Position numbers and translations under genes: made by a program
Source: Orobanche coerulescens
Lineage: Eukaryota; Streptophyta; Magnoliopsida; Lamiales; Orobanchaceae
Length of the DNA: 64,000 bases
Assembly: GCA_033398695.1 (NCBI GenBank)
Contig: CM065801.1
Span: 108,772,670 to 108,836,669 of the forward strand
Direction: 5' to 3'
Part shown: positions 47,712 to 59,733 of the stretch, piece by piece
How positions within the stretch are numbered: the first letter of the stretch is position 1
How the letters are laid out: each line of letters begins with the position of its first letter
Notes under the pieces: generated by a model
The model's input: the letters and a program-made list of their open reading frames with translations, nothing else
The model's database searches: none
Told to the model about the DNA's origin: nothing

Positions 47712-48576
47712 AAGGCTGAAGAATTGAACAGGCATTAAAAGGTACTAACAAATGGAAATAATGGAATTACGACACAACAGTTCTGACCAAATACAAAAAT
47801 AGTATAATTGTTCAACAGAACTCAATAATACATCACCAAATTCAAATCCATCATAAATGACTTTGTACTCGAGTACTTATTGAAAATAACCAATAAACAA
47901 CAGACAAATGAACCCGGCCGAAACATCACTCTGCACCCTCGTCATCATGCAGCTCCAGTGGTTGTTTTCCGGCTCTCCTGGATCCTGAACATAAACAAAA
48001 TGTTCACCCCCGAAGGGGTTAGCACAACGATGCTAGTACAAGTACCACAACGTATTATTCATATCACACGAATAACATAAATGACAAGAAAAATACCAAC
48101 GACTCTTCTCCTACGAGAAACTCATAAATGACATACATAACTGATAATCACAACATGATATCATAACATACACATGGTAATTCCGTCGATTCAGCGTTCA
48201 CTGCCTAGAACCCATGATGATCCCGTCAGACCAACCCGTGGTGGAAAAACCCGTCCGATGATCCAGCGCACGCTAGCATAGATCCCCCGATGATCCCGTC
48301 GGACCAACACGAGGTGGACATACAATAACGACATACATGCACGACAATATGTATAACAACAATACATAAAACAATTAAGGTACTTGCCTCGATTTGAAGA
48401 CAAGAACAACACTTCCACGAAAATGAACACTCGAAGGTCGTCCTCCTCAATCAATCACGTAACGAGACCAAACCTTAACAAAAGAAATGATATAGGATTT
48501 ATCTCACGTCGTACGAATGTTTAACAATTCGATTCATGGCCAAAAGTTCATAAACTGCAATCTGCCTGAACTGATT

Positions 48577-48790
48577 AGCGCACGCTAAGTACTCTGTGTA
48601 GCATGCGTTAAATCTGCCCGATAGCGCACGCAAACAACAAAGCCTAGCGTACGCTAACTATGCATGGTCGATTTCACCGATCGGATCGGTGACTTCGTCG
48701 ATGGCCTAGCGTACGTTACGTACCAAACGTAGCGTACGCTAACTCGTGCTCGATAGCGCACGTTAATATTCATAACATAGCGCGCGCTAT
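48577..48790. repeat. Element C LTR second palindrome array (two quartets)
   Basis: Units start at 48577, 48600, 48623, 48646 and at 48708, 48731, 48755, 48779. Spacing (23-23-23, 23-24-24) is identical to that in element A although the bases differ. Confidence 0.88.
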
Positions 48791-49639
48791 CTATGCATGG
48801 CAGTTTACTGCTGAGCAGTAAACTGTTCTCGCCATGATCGAAACAATGAAATCTTCTGTGATACTTCATGTTACCTCCATGAATATCATGTACATACGAT
48901 TATGAATGATCTTACGGATAATAACAACTTCGGATTCAAGGATATGCATACCGTTATAAAACCATATTCCGTTTCAACAACAAATCTTCAAACGACAATT
49001 CGAAAGGCTTAACGGTTGATATCAACACCTCTATATCAATCAATATTATCATGCTGAAGTTGTTAAACGTTCCATCTATACTAGATAAATCCTTCCATGA
49101 TCAAACCTTTAGATTTATCTAACAATAATGATGTTAAAGTCTAGTCCAAGATTACTATGAAATCATCTACTAGATTCGGTTTACCATTGATAGAAGCTTC
49201 CTTTACATATCCAATGTAACAAGATTCGAATCATGATGATCATAATCAAGGTACTTAAAGTTTAATCATCTCAATATTCCAAACATGATATACTTGGATA
49301 ATTCATCTATGAAAATCCATATCTTGTTAACATGATCATCCAAATCATTAGAATCCAACTCTAAGTCTTGAGATAGGTTGAACATACCTTAATATGATGA
49401 AAATCACTGAACCGTAAGGTAGAATCCAACTCCGGTTGGTTGTATGCCACTCCAAGGTGCTATTCCACTTCAATGAATATTCCCAAGTGATAACCAATAT
49501 ACAAACACCAACAAGATGTGTTCTAAGTGTATAGGAGTATTATTACAGCTCTCTGAACTCTCAAGGATGAAGAATGGCCGAAATAAATTAAGCCAAAACG
49601 GTTGTTGTCCCATTTATAATATTCTGCAATTTAACAAGT

Positions 49640-49864
49640 TAGCGCACGCTACTAAGCATTCCTTAGCGTGCGCTAATAATGGTTGACTTCAGAATTGTTC
49701 GGGCTCGTCCGCGGGAATCTTATCCGGACCCATGTCCCGGCTGACGCATGTGCTAGCTGTCCCACTCAATAATTGAGTCCTTAGCGCACGCAACTCCTAC
49801 CTGTATAGCGTGCGCTAATAATAGCCCGATAGCGCGCGTTAAGATACATTCTTAGCGTGCGCTA
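49640..49864. repeat. Element C LTR upstream palindrome array
   Basis: A pair at 49640 and 49664 and a quartet at 49782, 49806, 49830, 49853. In element orientation the quartet comes first and the pair is nearest the TATA-like TATAAATG. Confidence 0.85.
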
Positions 49865-50018
49865 TCACGAGGTTGCATGAGCAATTTTGCATGTTTCTAT
49901 ACTTATGTACAATGATATCAATGCACGAAATATCATCTCCAATAATCAAAACCACCAATCCGAATAATACAGGGTTTGAATACAGATGAAATACACCGTA
50001 ATAAATCCAGATATTACA

Positions 50019-50030
50019 TACTCTCCTACT
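50019..50030 (-). other. Element C polypurine tract
   Basis: The minus strand reads AGTAGGAGAGTA before the LTR TGTAATATC. Confidence 0.75.
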
Positions 50031-50053
50031 AAAAAGGAGTTTCGTCCCGAAAC

Positions 50054-53000
50054 TCAAGACGAAAATAACTCGGGATATCTAGACTTCATATCAGCTTCCG
50101 TTTCCCAGGTGGCTTCTTCCATTCCGTGACGCGACCATTGAACTTTGACCAAAACGATTGGTTTGTTCCTCAGCTGCTTAACTCGACTCTAGAGTATCTT
50201 GACCGGTCTTTCTTCAAACGTCCCATCCTGCGCGACTTTGATCTCGCCGAAATCAATGATATGACTGGGATCTGGTATATACCTCCGTAATTGGGATACG
50301 TGGAACACGTTATGAACATGGCACAACGACGGCGGCAATGCCAATCTGTATGCCAACTCCCCAACTCTCTCGAGGATCTCAAATGGTCTGATATATCTCG
50401 GACTCAGCTTTCCTTTCCTTCCGAAACGAAAGATTCCCCGAGTAGGGGAAACCTTCAAAAGTACATGGTCTCCAGTATTGAACTCCAATGGGCGACGGCG
50501 TACGTCCGCGTAAGATTTCTGGCGACTCTGGGCGGTCAACAGCCTTTCACGAATCAAGGCTATCTTCTCTCGAGTCTGCACGATCAACTCTGGTTCTGTT
50601 CCGATCAAGTCCGATGAATCGTCCAAGCATAGGGGCGACCTACATCTCCTTCCGTATAATGCCTCAAACGGTGCCATCTTAATGGAAGTGTGCCAACTAT
50701 TGTTGTAGGTAAATTCAATCAACGGTAGATGAACTTCCCAATCGTTTGACCAATCTAAGGCACAGGCCCTTAGCTTGTCTTCCACCGTTTGTATAGTTCT
50801 CTCAGATTGTCCGTCAGTCTGCAGGTGATAAGCTGTACTGAAGTTCAATTCGGTCCCCAAGGCCTTATGAACTGCTTTCCAAAAGTGAGACACAAAACGG
50901 CCGTCTCGATCAGAAACAATGGTCTTCGGTGTACCATGCAATCGAACTATCTCCGAAATAAATACTCGTGCCAACCTCTCTGGTCCCCACGTATCCTTAA
51001 TGCCTAGAAAATGAGCTGATTTGGTTAAATGATCAACTATCACCCAAATCATGTTCATTCCTGTCCTGGTTTTCGGCATATTAGTGATAAAGTCCATCGA
51101 TATGTCCCCCCACTTCCATTCAGGAATCGGGAGTGGCTTCAACATTCCGGCAGGCCGTTGATGCTCCATCTTAACCTGCTGACAGGTCAAGCATTTCGAA
51201 ACATAGTCCGCTACATCTTTCTTCATGTTGCCCTACCAGAAATTCTGCTTCAAGTCCTTATACATTTTACTGGTGCCCGAGTGGATAGAATAGGGCGAAC
51301 TGTGAGCTTCCTTCATAATCGTCTGTTTCAGAACACCAACATCGGGAACACAGAGTCGGTTCTGAAATCTCAAAACTCCATCATCATGAATTATGAATCC
51401 GGGGGCCTTTCCTTTGATCACTTCATCACGTAACCGAATCATCAGAGGATCATCTGCCTGTTTAGATTTGATTCCTTCGGTTAATGATGAAGTTATCTCC
51501 ATCACGCACAGTTGTCCTTGGACTCTTTGTAACCATACTTCAATTCCTTCACGAATCATCTCTCGTTGAAGGCTAAGTTGGGAGGTCAGCGTCTCCAGCA
51601 TCTGAATAGAAACAGGCTTGCGGCTAAGTGCATCGGCCACTACATCCGCTTTGCCTGGATGATATAAAATCTCCAAGTCATAGTCCTTAATCAGTTCCAA
51701 CCATCTTCTTTGCCGCATGTTTAATTCTTTCTGACTGAATATGTACTTGAGACTCTTGTGATCTATAAAGATCTGACAGTGAGTCCCGTACAAATAATGC
51801 CTCCAGATCTTCAAAGCAAAAACTACTGCTGCAAGCTCCAAATCATGTGTTGGGTAATTCACTTCATAAGGTTTCAGCTGTCGTGACGCATAAGCAATCA
51901 CCTTATCATTCTGCATCAATACGCACCCGAGCCCTTGGTTCGAAGCATCACTGTAAACTATAAATCCTCCAGTTCCCTGTGGAAGTGATAGAATCGGTGC
52001 CGTCGTCAATCTCTTCTTCAATTCATCAAAGCTAATCTCACACAATTCATTCCACTCAAACTTTTGAGTTTTCTGCAGGAGTCGGGTAAGTGGGCGGGAG
52101 ATTTTAGAAAACCCTTCCACGAATCGACGATAGTATCCAGCAAGTCCCAAGAAGCTTCGGACCTCTTTCACGTTCTTTGGAGGCTTCCAATTCATAATTG
52201 CTTCGATCTTCTGAGGATCTACTCGGACTCCTTCAGCTGACACCACGTGGCCGAGGAACATTACTTCCTTTATCCAGAATTCGCACTTAGAAAGTTTGGC
52301 GTACAATTGCTCATTTCTCAAAAGTTCCAATACAATCCGCAAATGCTGCGCATGTTCTTCCGGGCTCTTAGAATACACCAGTATGTCATCAATGAACACG
52401 ACCACAAATTTGTCTAAAAATTCAATGAACACACGGTTCATCAATTGCATAAATACAGCAGGTGCGTTAGTGAGACCAAACGGCATCACTACAAACTCAT
52501 AATGTCCGTAGCGAGTTCTGAACGCTGATTTCAGAACATCAGACTACTTAATCCTCAGCTGATGATACCCTGATCTCAGATCGATTTTTGAAAATACTGT
52601 TGCCCCTTGCAACTGGTCAAACAGATCATCAATCCGTGGCAACGGATACTTGTTCTTAATCGTCATCTTGTTTAGCTCTCGATAGTCAATACACAGTCGG
52701 AGCGACCCATCCTTCTTTCGGACAAAAAGAACTGGCGCTCCCCAGGGTGAAACGCTTGGCTGAATATAGCCCTTGTCCAGTAATTCCTCCAGCTGCTTCT
52801 TCAGTTCGTACATCTCGGTAGGTGCCATACGATACGGCGGCTTGGAAATTGGTGTAGCTCCGGGTTCCATCTCAATGGTAAATTCTACATCCCTTCGTGG
52901 AGGTAGTCCAGGTAACTCGTCAGGAAATACATCTGGAAATTCGTTCACAACAGGAATGGATGAAAGTTCCACAATTTCTTCTTCTTTCTTCATTGCATAA

Positions 53001-53149
53001 CACCAATATCCGGTACAGCCCTGTTTCAACAATCTGACAGCTTTCATCGCCTTGATCAATTTTCCTGAGCTTCCCGGTTTCCATCCCTCAAATAGAATTT
53101 CGGAACCATCGTCAGCGATCAGCGAGATATTCCTCCTTCGGTAGTTCAC
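50054..53149 (-). pseudogene. Element C polymerase: RT, RNase H, integrase, chromodomain
   Basis: A single frame with stops at 52544, 51233 and 50189, all TAG, ending at TGA 50054. RT has LCIDYREL and FIDDILVYS; RNase [10 protein letters not shown]; integrase CLTCQQ, MDFITNM, SDRDGRF and GQSERTIQT; a GPF-like module in which the G is R (YIRPFEIL); and a C-terminal chromodomain ending YPELF. It is closely related to pol of element A. Apart from the three ambers the frame is uninterrupted, so loss of function is recent or slow. The upstream protease is in the same frame. Confidence 0.9.
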
Positions 53150-54704
53150 AATTGCTCCATATCGATTAAGCTAATCGTCTCCGAGTATCAGGTCGTCTCC
53201 TTGCATTTCTATCACGATCAGATTTGAGAGCCACTCTCTGCCTCCAAATGATACAGGGAAATTTCTAGTTTCTAAATTTCTGACAATCCTCTCTCCACTC
53301 GGCAAACCAACAACATAAGGTTCACAAGTATGAAAACCGGAAATATTCAAACGATTTACACAAGACAAATATATGAAAGAATGTGTAGCTCCTGTATCGA
53401 ATAAAACGCTAACTGGCAAGGAAAGGATCTGGACAGTACCTGATACGATAGCAGCATCTTGATCGTCTGTCCTCCTCATCTCGTACAGACGTGGGGGAGC
53501 AGATCCGGCACTCGATGTCCCCTTTCGGTCCCATTGTCCTCTGCCTCGCCCGCGGCCAAAATTCTAAGGCATCTGAACACTTTGCTGCGTCTGTGGAATA
53601 CTGGCCTCCTTACGGGGCCGTGGTGTACGGGCTCTAAAGACTTTGCAGCCTCTTTACAAAACACCGCCCGATGTCCTCTCGTCCACAATCAAAACAAGTC
53701 ACGACAGAAGGGGCAATTCCGTCGATAGTGCCCGTCTGGCGCAGCTTAAAGCATTTCTGGTAACATCGGTAATAGTTGACGTCGCTCCGAAGTTCTTTCC
53801 GCTCCTAGGTAGTGCGGAGGTTTCTTGAAAGAGTGAAAGGATGACTGGGCCTTACGGGCCCATTGTTCTTGTGCTCTGTAAAGTACCGAGACTTTTTGTT
53901 TCTTGGATTAGAAAATTTCTCCATGGCCGCTTCTTTGATCTCATATGCCAACGCCTTATCACGGTATTGACGGAGTGTGGTACATTCAAATCGGACATGT
54001 ACCTCTGGATTTCTCGGTTTCATCCTCATATCAAAATGGATCATCATTTACGCATCATTACGACCAAATGTCGAACAAATGCCATTCTTCGGTTAAACGT
54101 CTTAATCGCACAGGATACTTGGCACATCAAGGCCGAGCGGAGAAAAACTCCCGAACTTTGGCTTCCCTCACGGGACGAGGGCAATCGAGCTTCCATCATC
54201 AATCTAAACTCTGTCAATCGGCATCATGGTCTACGGGCCGGATGGCTTCCCACCATTCGGACGCTTCCTATCGAGAAAATATTGAGCGATAGAGGCTCTC
54301 GGTCGTCACAGGTAGTTAATTCCGGCAAAGATTTTCTCCAGTTCTTTCAACCAATGATCCCAGGTGGGAGTCTCAGAAATACCGTCGAATTTGGGTGGTT
54401 GCATCTTCGCCACCTCTTGCAGCCACCGGTCACCTCGGTTTCCCATGTCTGGGATCCCTTGCTGTCTCTCTCCCTGCTGTAGTCCCACCGCCACTTGCAT
54501 TCGGTACACGACCTGTGCGAACTGAGTCATCTGGTTCACCACTTGACGAAGGATCTCTGGTACAGCAGGATCTGGTTCATTATTAATAGATTGTTGCGGC
54601 TCGCCTGAGCTATGACTAGCCTGGTTAGAAGGCGACGCTTCCCTTTCAGCATTTCTTCGTCCGCGTCCACGACCGCGACCACGTCCACGTCCGCCTCTCA
54701 ACAT
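53150..54704 (-). pseudogene. Element C gag-protease, heavily frameshifted
   Basis: The start at 54704 (MLRGGRGRG) follows a CAG acceptor. Open to about 54306 (gag core with PPKFDG and TWDHWLKELEKIFAGINY), then broken by many small indels from about 54305 to 53480, where knuckle-like and RWECTTLRQY-like pieces appear in several frames. The protease is open at 53171-53479 (LFDTGATHSFIYL, LILGDD) and runs into pol through a TAG at 53171 replacing a tryptophan codon. The indel density in this 0.8 kb is much higher than in the 3 kb of pol next to it. Confidence 0.85.
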
Positions 54705-54705
54705 A

Positions 54706-54807
54706 CTGTAAGCATAAATACTCAATATACAGGAAACAGCATCGTTCTAGTATTCAAGTATAAAGTGACACAACATGTAACGAACAAGATAGAGTTTAGG
54801 AACTTAC
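54706..54807 (-). other. Candidate 102-bp leader intron, element C
   Basis: Donor GGTT|GTAAGTTCC and acceptor GCTTACAG, directly followed by TATG of gag. Same length as in element A although the interior sequence has diverged. Confidence 0.55.
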
Positions 54808-55114
54808 AACCACTGTTCGCATGAAGACGTAGGCAGTGTAGGGATGTCATTCACGGCCGGTTATGTAATATCCGTATTTTCCTTTCCTTGTATTTTCGTT
54901 TTTGGTGTATTTCTCGATCGTAGTGACCCTCGTGTATCTTTCAGTGTGTCCTTCCTGTCAACTGTTGAACTGTATTCTTGTTATTATTGTGCGAAACCGC
55001 CGTTTCGGGGTTGTCGTGGATCCATTTCGTGTTATTAGCCCCCAAATATTGATTCCTATCGTTTTATTCTCTTTCCGGATCATTTTTATCATTTTGGGAC
55101 CCAAAAGGGGGTGT

Positions 55115-55398
55115 GGGCCGTGGCACAAGGTGTGTGCGCCGCGGCACACAAATTCCTTCAGTTGTTGGTCGAACAAAGCATGCGTGTGCCGCGGCACACC
55201 CATCGATGCGCGGCACGGTGTCGAGCAGTGCCGCGGCACACCTGTCCGGTGCCGCGGCACACTCGTGTGTCTTCTGCGACCAAAACCCAACTGTACCGGG
55301 TGCCGCGGTACACGCAGGCTGTGTCGCGGCACAATGCCGAAACCTGGGAGTAATTTTTTTGGCCTGTGCCGCGGCACACTTCGGCTGTGCCGCGGCAC
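55115..55398. repeat. Palindrome array of LTR1: GTGCCGCGGCAC
   Basis: Ten units are centred at about 55120, 55141; 55191, 55210, 55233, 55254; 55305, 55326; 55371, 55392. Spacing within groups is 19-23 bp, mostly 21; between groups 45-51. The best copies are the perfect 14-bp palindrome TGTGCCGCGGCACA. Confidence 0.9.
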
Positions 55399-56049
55399 AC
55401 AAAGCGGTAATTGTGCAATCTCGTCCTTATTAGACTAGATCGGTCGTCTTCTCCTTCATTTCACCTGCATCGCGAGAGAGAGTGAGAGAGAGGGGAAGAG
55501 TTCTTCATCTTTATCCATTGGGGGGTTGATTTTCACCATTTTTCTTCGATAGTGAAGCCCGTGCAATCAATCTAACGCGTGTTCTACGGATCTTGGTACT
55601 TGAATCTCCTAAGGTAATATTCTAAAACCCTATTTTCGATTAATTTGGGGGTTTTGGGTTTTTCTTCCGATTCGTTCCGTTTTGTTGGTGGATTCATGAT
55701 GTATACGATTAATATTGTTAGTATCTTTAGTTTTCCTACGGATTCATGGATATTTTGTGGATTTTTACGGAATCGGGAGGGTTTGGTTGTGGTCCGCCCT
55801 CGTTGTTATTTTTGGTACGAGTATACATGAATCGTAGGCGGGTTTCCGGGTGTATTCCATTTCCGTAATCGTCTAGAGTTGGTTGTGATTGTGTTATTCG
55901 AATCGTTAGGTTCATTTTCGTCGATTCCTCGCGGTTGTGCTTGATTCTTCCATTCCGTTCGTGTCATCGTCTATTTAATCGAGGCAAGTATCCTTATGAA
56001 CTTACGATCTTGACATAGTAGTTTTGTATGAGAAATTGTGTGCGTGTGT

Positions 56050-56190
56050 ATGCTCACTGCGGGTTAGATCCGACGGGGTCTCGGTAGGGCTCCACGAAGA
56101 TGTGGAACCGCGAGCTTGCTTTTAACCACTGTGGGTTAGATCCTACGGGGTCTCGGCAGGGATCCACGAAGCTGTGGGTCCGCGGTTAAT
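56050..56190 (+). repeat. Two-copy tandem repeat in LTR1
   Basis: Each unit contains GGGTTAGATCC, ACGGGGTCTCGG and a CCACGAAG...GTGG stem. LTR3 has the same repeat at 61831-61970. Confidence 0.8.
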
Positions 56191-56666
56191 TGTGGTGCAT
56201 TTTTACAAATGTGGTTTGATCATTGGCATTTCCGGAAATGAGTGTTTTGGAACTATGTTTTCTTGAATTGCATGCATTACTATATGTGTAAGATGTAAGT
56301 CGTTCATCTGGTTACTTGTACTAGCGTAATTGCTAACCCCTCTGGGGACCCGTTTTGGGGAAATTCGTTTTATGAATTTCAGGTCAGGTTCATCGGGACG
56401 AGCGGGCGCTGGACCAGTACACGGATGATGGCCATGCGTGATGATTGTGCATAAGTGACGTCTTAATGTCTTTTTGTCTTTTCATCTTTTGTGGTTTTTG
56501 AACTAATAGTTGTACTCGAGTACCTAAGAGTTCTTGTTCGTCCGGATTGTATTGTTGCCTATTATGTCTGTGTTGATTGATGATGTTGTGTTTGACCGGT
56601 TGAACCGGGTGGATCATTCTGTTTTACGTCTTTATGACGTAGTGTTATTTTATTGTTCCTGTGAGT

Positions 56667-56902
56667 CCATTGATAGAAGCTTCCTTTACATATCCAATGT
56701 AACAAGATTCGAATCATGATGATCATAATCAAGGTACTTAAAGTTTAATCATCTCAATATTCCAAACATGATATACTTGGATAATTCACCTATGAAAATC
56801 CATATCTTGTTAACATTATCATCCAAATCGTTAGAATCCAACTCTAAGTCTTGAGATAGGTTGAACATACCTTAATATGATGAAAATCACTGAACCGTAA
56901 GG
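56667..56902 (-). repeat. Element C 5' LTR remnant, piece 1
   Basis: Matches the 3' LTR from 49184 onward with few changes. The preceding 1.5 kb of this LTR, the primer site and part of the leader are missing. Confidence 0.88.
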
Positions 56903-57444
56903 TGTAATATCCACATTTTTCTTCATTTTCCGATATTCCCGTTTTGGTGTATTTTTATTTTTTTAGTAGTAGTTCGCTTGTAACCTTGTCGACATTTTGA
57001 ATCTATGTTATTCTTGGAGTTTCTCCATCTGGGATGATCTTAGTGATGTTTTGATATTATTCTGTTTTTATGTCATGTATTATGGCATGGGCGTTCGATT
57101 CTCGTGGAACTCGTTCGCCTTTGTAATTTCTTTGGTTTCACGAGTTCGTATAGTTGAGTTGTTCGTGTTGGGAGTTTCGGTTTGTTAATCCGACGTCGTA
57201 TCACGGTTTTTGAACGTTTGGGGCCGTTTCGTAATTTTCTTAAGTTTAGGGTATTCTTGTTATCTTTGTTGTTCTTGAACCTCTGGGCATTCGGAATCAC
57301 GCTTCATCGTAACGTTTTGATTTCTGAAATCCGTGGTGAGTGCATCCGTTGGTCGTGGATACACGTTGTTATTTTTCTTGTTCTATTTCCGATCATCCCC
57401 TCGTCGGTGGTGTTTCAGACTATGGCCTGCTGCCACAGGCCATG

Positions 57445-57750
57445 TTATGGCCGTAATCCGTATATGTTACGGCCATAATAATCGGGAGTTACGGCCGTAA
57501 TCTTCCTTCATATGGCCGTAACAATGCTTCGTTTCTTGCCCCCGGGTCCAGTCCTGAGTTACGGGCGTATCGTGTCTGAGTTACGGCCGTAAGTATTGAT
57601 ACGGCCGTAATGGTGCCTTGATACGGCCGTATGTGTCGTTCGTAAATTTTGCCCAGTTTCATTCCCGAGCGATTACGGCCGTAAAGGCGGCGAGTTCTGG
57701 CCGTAATGTTCATATGTTACGGCCGTATGTTATGGATGTTACGGCCGTAA
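57445..57750. repeat. Palindrome array of LTR2: TTACGGCCGTAA, three quartets
   Basis: Centres are at 57450, 57472, 57494, 57515; 57564, 57586, 57604, 57626; 57678, 57700, 57722, 57744. Pitch is 22 bp with two exceptions (21 and 18). Quartets are 49-52 bp apart. Confidence 0.93.
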
Positions 57751-57758
57751 CACCGCCA

Positions 57759-57764
57759 TATAAA
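57759..57764 (+). promoter_or_regulatory. TATA box, LTR2
   Basis: TATAAA lies 8 bp after the last palindrome and about 180 bp before the donor-like site. Confidence 0.65.
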
Positions 57765-57938
57765 ACCTCGCCAGTGTTTTTTTTCCTCATTTCTCACCTC
57801 TCTCACTTCTCTTCGCGACGGAACGACCTGGAGAGCTAGGTTTCGCCCGATTTGCGCCCAAATAGCATTGTAAGAGTGTATTCAAGCTTCATATCATCAA
57901 CCTATCTCTAATCATTCATTGTTCATCGTCAAATCGAG

Positions 57939-58781
57939 GTAAAATCTCTTAAAACCCTACTTTTGGGATAATTTGGGGGTTTTGGGATTTTCTTCCGATT
58001 CGTTCCGTTTTGTTGTTGGATTCAAGATGAATATGATTCATCTTGTTGATATCATTAGTTTTCCTACGGATTCATGGTATATTTCATAGTTTTGCGGAAT
58101 CGAGAGGGTTTGGTTGTGGTCCGCCCTCGTTATTTTTATTCGAATATACATGACTCGTAGGCGGGTTTTCGGGTGTATTCCATTTCCGTATTCATCTAGA
58201 ATTGGTTGTAATTATGTTCTTCGAATCGTTAGGTTCGGTTCCGTTGATTCCTAGTGTTCGTCGGTGACTATCCTTTCCATTCGTTGCGTCATCTATTATT
58301 CAAGGCAAGTATTTTGGAAACCTTTATGCTTAACATGGAATGGTAATGTATTGTGTGTGTGATTTGCTCACCTCGTGTTGGTCCGACGGGATCAAGGAGG
58401 GAATCCAAAGGTTTTCGTCCCGGATTCATGAGTTTGTTTAGCTAGCCAGTGTGGGAGGGTCCTTAGAGGCCTCGTGCGGGAATTTATGATATGACTCTGT
58501 TCCCAAGGCGATGCATGTGCGTGTTTTGTTTTATAATATAGCCAGCGCGGGAGGGTCCTTCGAGGCCTCGTGCGGGAATTTATGATATGACTCGGTTCCC
58601 AAGGCAAATTGTTTGACTGTTTATTTCCGGAAAAGACATGTCTGGTTTTGGTTTTTGAAATGATATTGGTGCATGTACTATGAGATGTGTAAGCGATTGG
58701 TTTGCCTTGATTACTTGTACTAGCGTTATTGCTAACCATTTTGGGGACCCGTTTTGGGGAAATTCTTGTTATGGATTTCAG
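57939..58781 (+). other. Candidate LTR intron, LTR2
   Basis: Donor-like GAG|GTAAAATC and acceptor-like GGATTTCAG|G at the same relative positions as in A, B, C and LTR1. Confidence 0.4.
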
Positions 58782-59104
58782 GTTATGATTATCCGGACGA
58801 GCGGGCACCGGGACGGTACGAGGATGTTGGCCAGGGTCGTTGACATGTGCATTTGGGTCTCTTTATTTCTTTTGTCCATTTCGATTTGGTTGTTCTTACA
58901 ATTATAAACTTTTAGATTGTACTCGCGAGTACATAGGCTTCTCATTTCAAACTCCGTATTGTACTACTTTAAAATGGTTACTTCGTCGATTGATGCTTAT
59001 TTCGCCGGTTACTCCGGGCGTATCTTTTTATGTCATATCATTTAAATGTGTGTCCTCGCTAACCGAGATGGTTAGTCGAGCGGAGTTTTCTTGTTTATAG
59101 CCTG

Positions 59105-59127
59105 GTGGGTCCCATGTAGGGGTCCAC
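59105..59127 (+). other. LTR-terminal hairpin, LTR2
   Basis: GTGGGTCCC and GGGGTCCAC pair around ATGTA, followed by GGCGCTGTAAT. Confidence 0.65.
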
Positions 59128-59165
59128 GGCGCTGTAATATACTCTGAATATCTCGGGGTGTTACA

Positions 59166-59733
59166 TAAGGTACAATCCAACTCCGGTTGGTTGTATGCCA
59201 CTCCAAGGTGCTATTCCACTTCAATGAATATTCCCAAGTGATAACCAATATACAAACACCAACAAGATGTGTTCTAAGTGTATAGAAGTATTATTACAGC
59301 TCTCTGAACTCTCAAGGATGAAGAATGGGCGAAAGAAATGAAAGCCAAAACGGTTGTTGTCCCATTTAAAATATTCTGCAATTTAACAAGTTAGCGCACG
59401 CTACTAAGCATTCCTTAACGTGCGCTAATAATGGTTGACTTCAGAATTGTCCGGGCTCGTCCGCGGGAATCTTATCCGGACACATGTCCCGGCTGGCGCA
59501 TGTGCTAGCTGTCCCGCTCAATAATTGAGTCCTTAGCGCACGCAACTCCTACCTGTATAGCGTGCGCTAATAATAGCCCGATAGCGCGCGTTAAGATACA
59601 TTCTTAGCGTGCGCTATCACGAGGTTGCATGAGCAATTTTGCATGTTTCTATACTTATGTACAATGATATAAATGCACGAAATATCATCTCCAATAATCA
59701 AAACCACCAATACGAATAATACAGGGTTTGAAT
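59166..59733 (-). repeat. Element C 5' LTR remnant, piece 2
   Basis: Continues the match to the 3' LTR (49430-49971), including its palindromes (59394-59620). Confidence 0.9.

Larger units (their letters stand above)
47649..50018 (-). repeat. Element C 3' LTR
   Basis: 2370 bp. Plus-strand ends TGTAACACCCCC and GATATTACA. In element orientation: palindromes 49864-49640, TATAAATG near 49618-49611, donor-like AAG|GTATGT at 49387, second palindrome array 48790-48577, tandem repeat near 48320-48190, acceptor-like TTCAG|G at 47985, hairpin 47711-47687. Confidence 0.9.
54864..56666 (+). repeat. Solo LTR1, 3'-truncated, with CCGCGG palindromes
   Basis: Starts TGTAATATCCG inside the leader of element C. 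It carries the palindrome array 55115-55398, a donor-like AAG|GTAATA at 55615, a two-copy tandem repeat 56050-56190 and an acceptor-like TTTCAG|G at 56382. It lacks the terminal hairpin and GGTGTTACA end, because near 56667 it runs into the 5' LTR remnant of element C. No duplication can be checked. Confidence 0.8.
56903..59165 (+). repeat. Solo LTR2 with TTACGGCCGTAA palindromes
   Basis: A complete 2263-bp LTR, TGTAATATCC to GGTGTTACA, with TAAGG duplications (56898-56902 and 59166-59170). It has palindromes 57445-57750, TATA 57759, donor-like GAG|GTAAAA at 57939, two copies of a GGGAGGGTCCTT...TTCCCAAGG repeat (58440-58610), acceptor-like TTTCAG|G at 58781 and hairpin 59105-59127. Confidence 0.92.

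Noticed and set aside
55064..55438. Overlapping open frames of 80-146 codons in several frames at the CCGCGG array
   Set aside because: They arise because GC-rich palindromes lack stop codons. The peptides are repeats of the palindrome itself with no domain.
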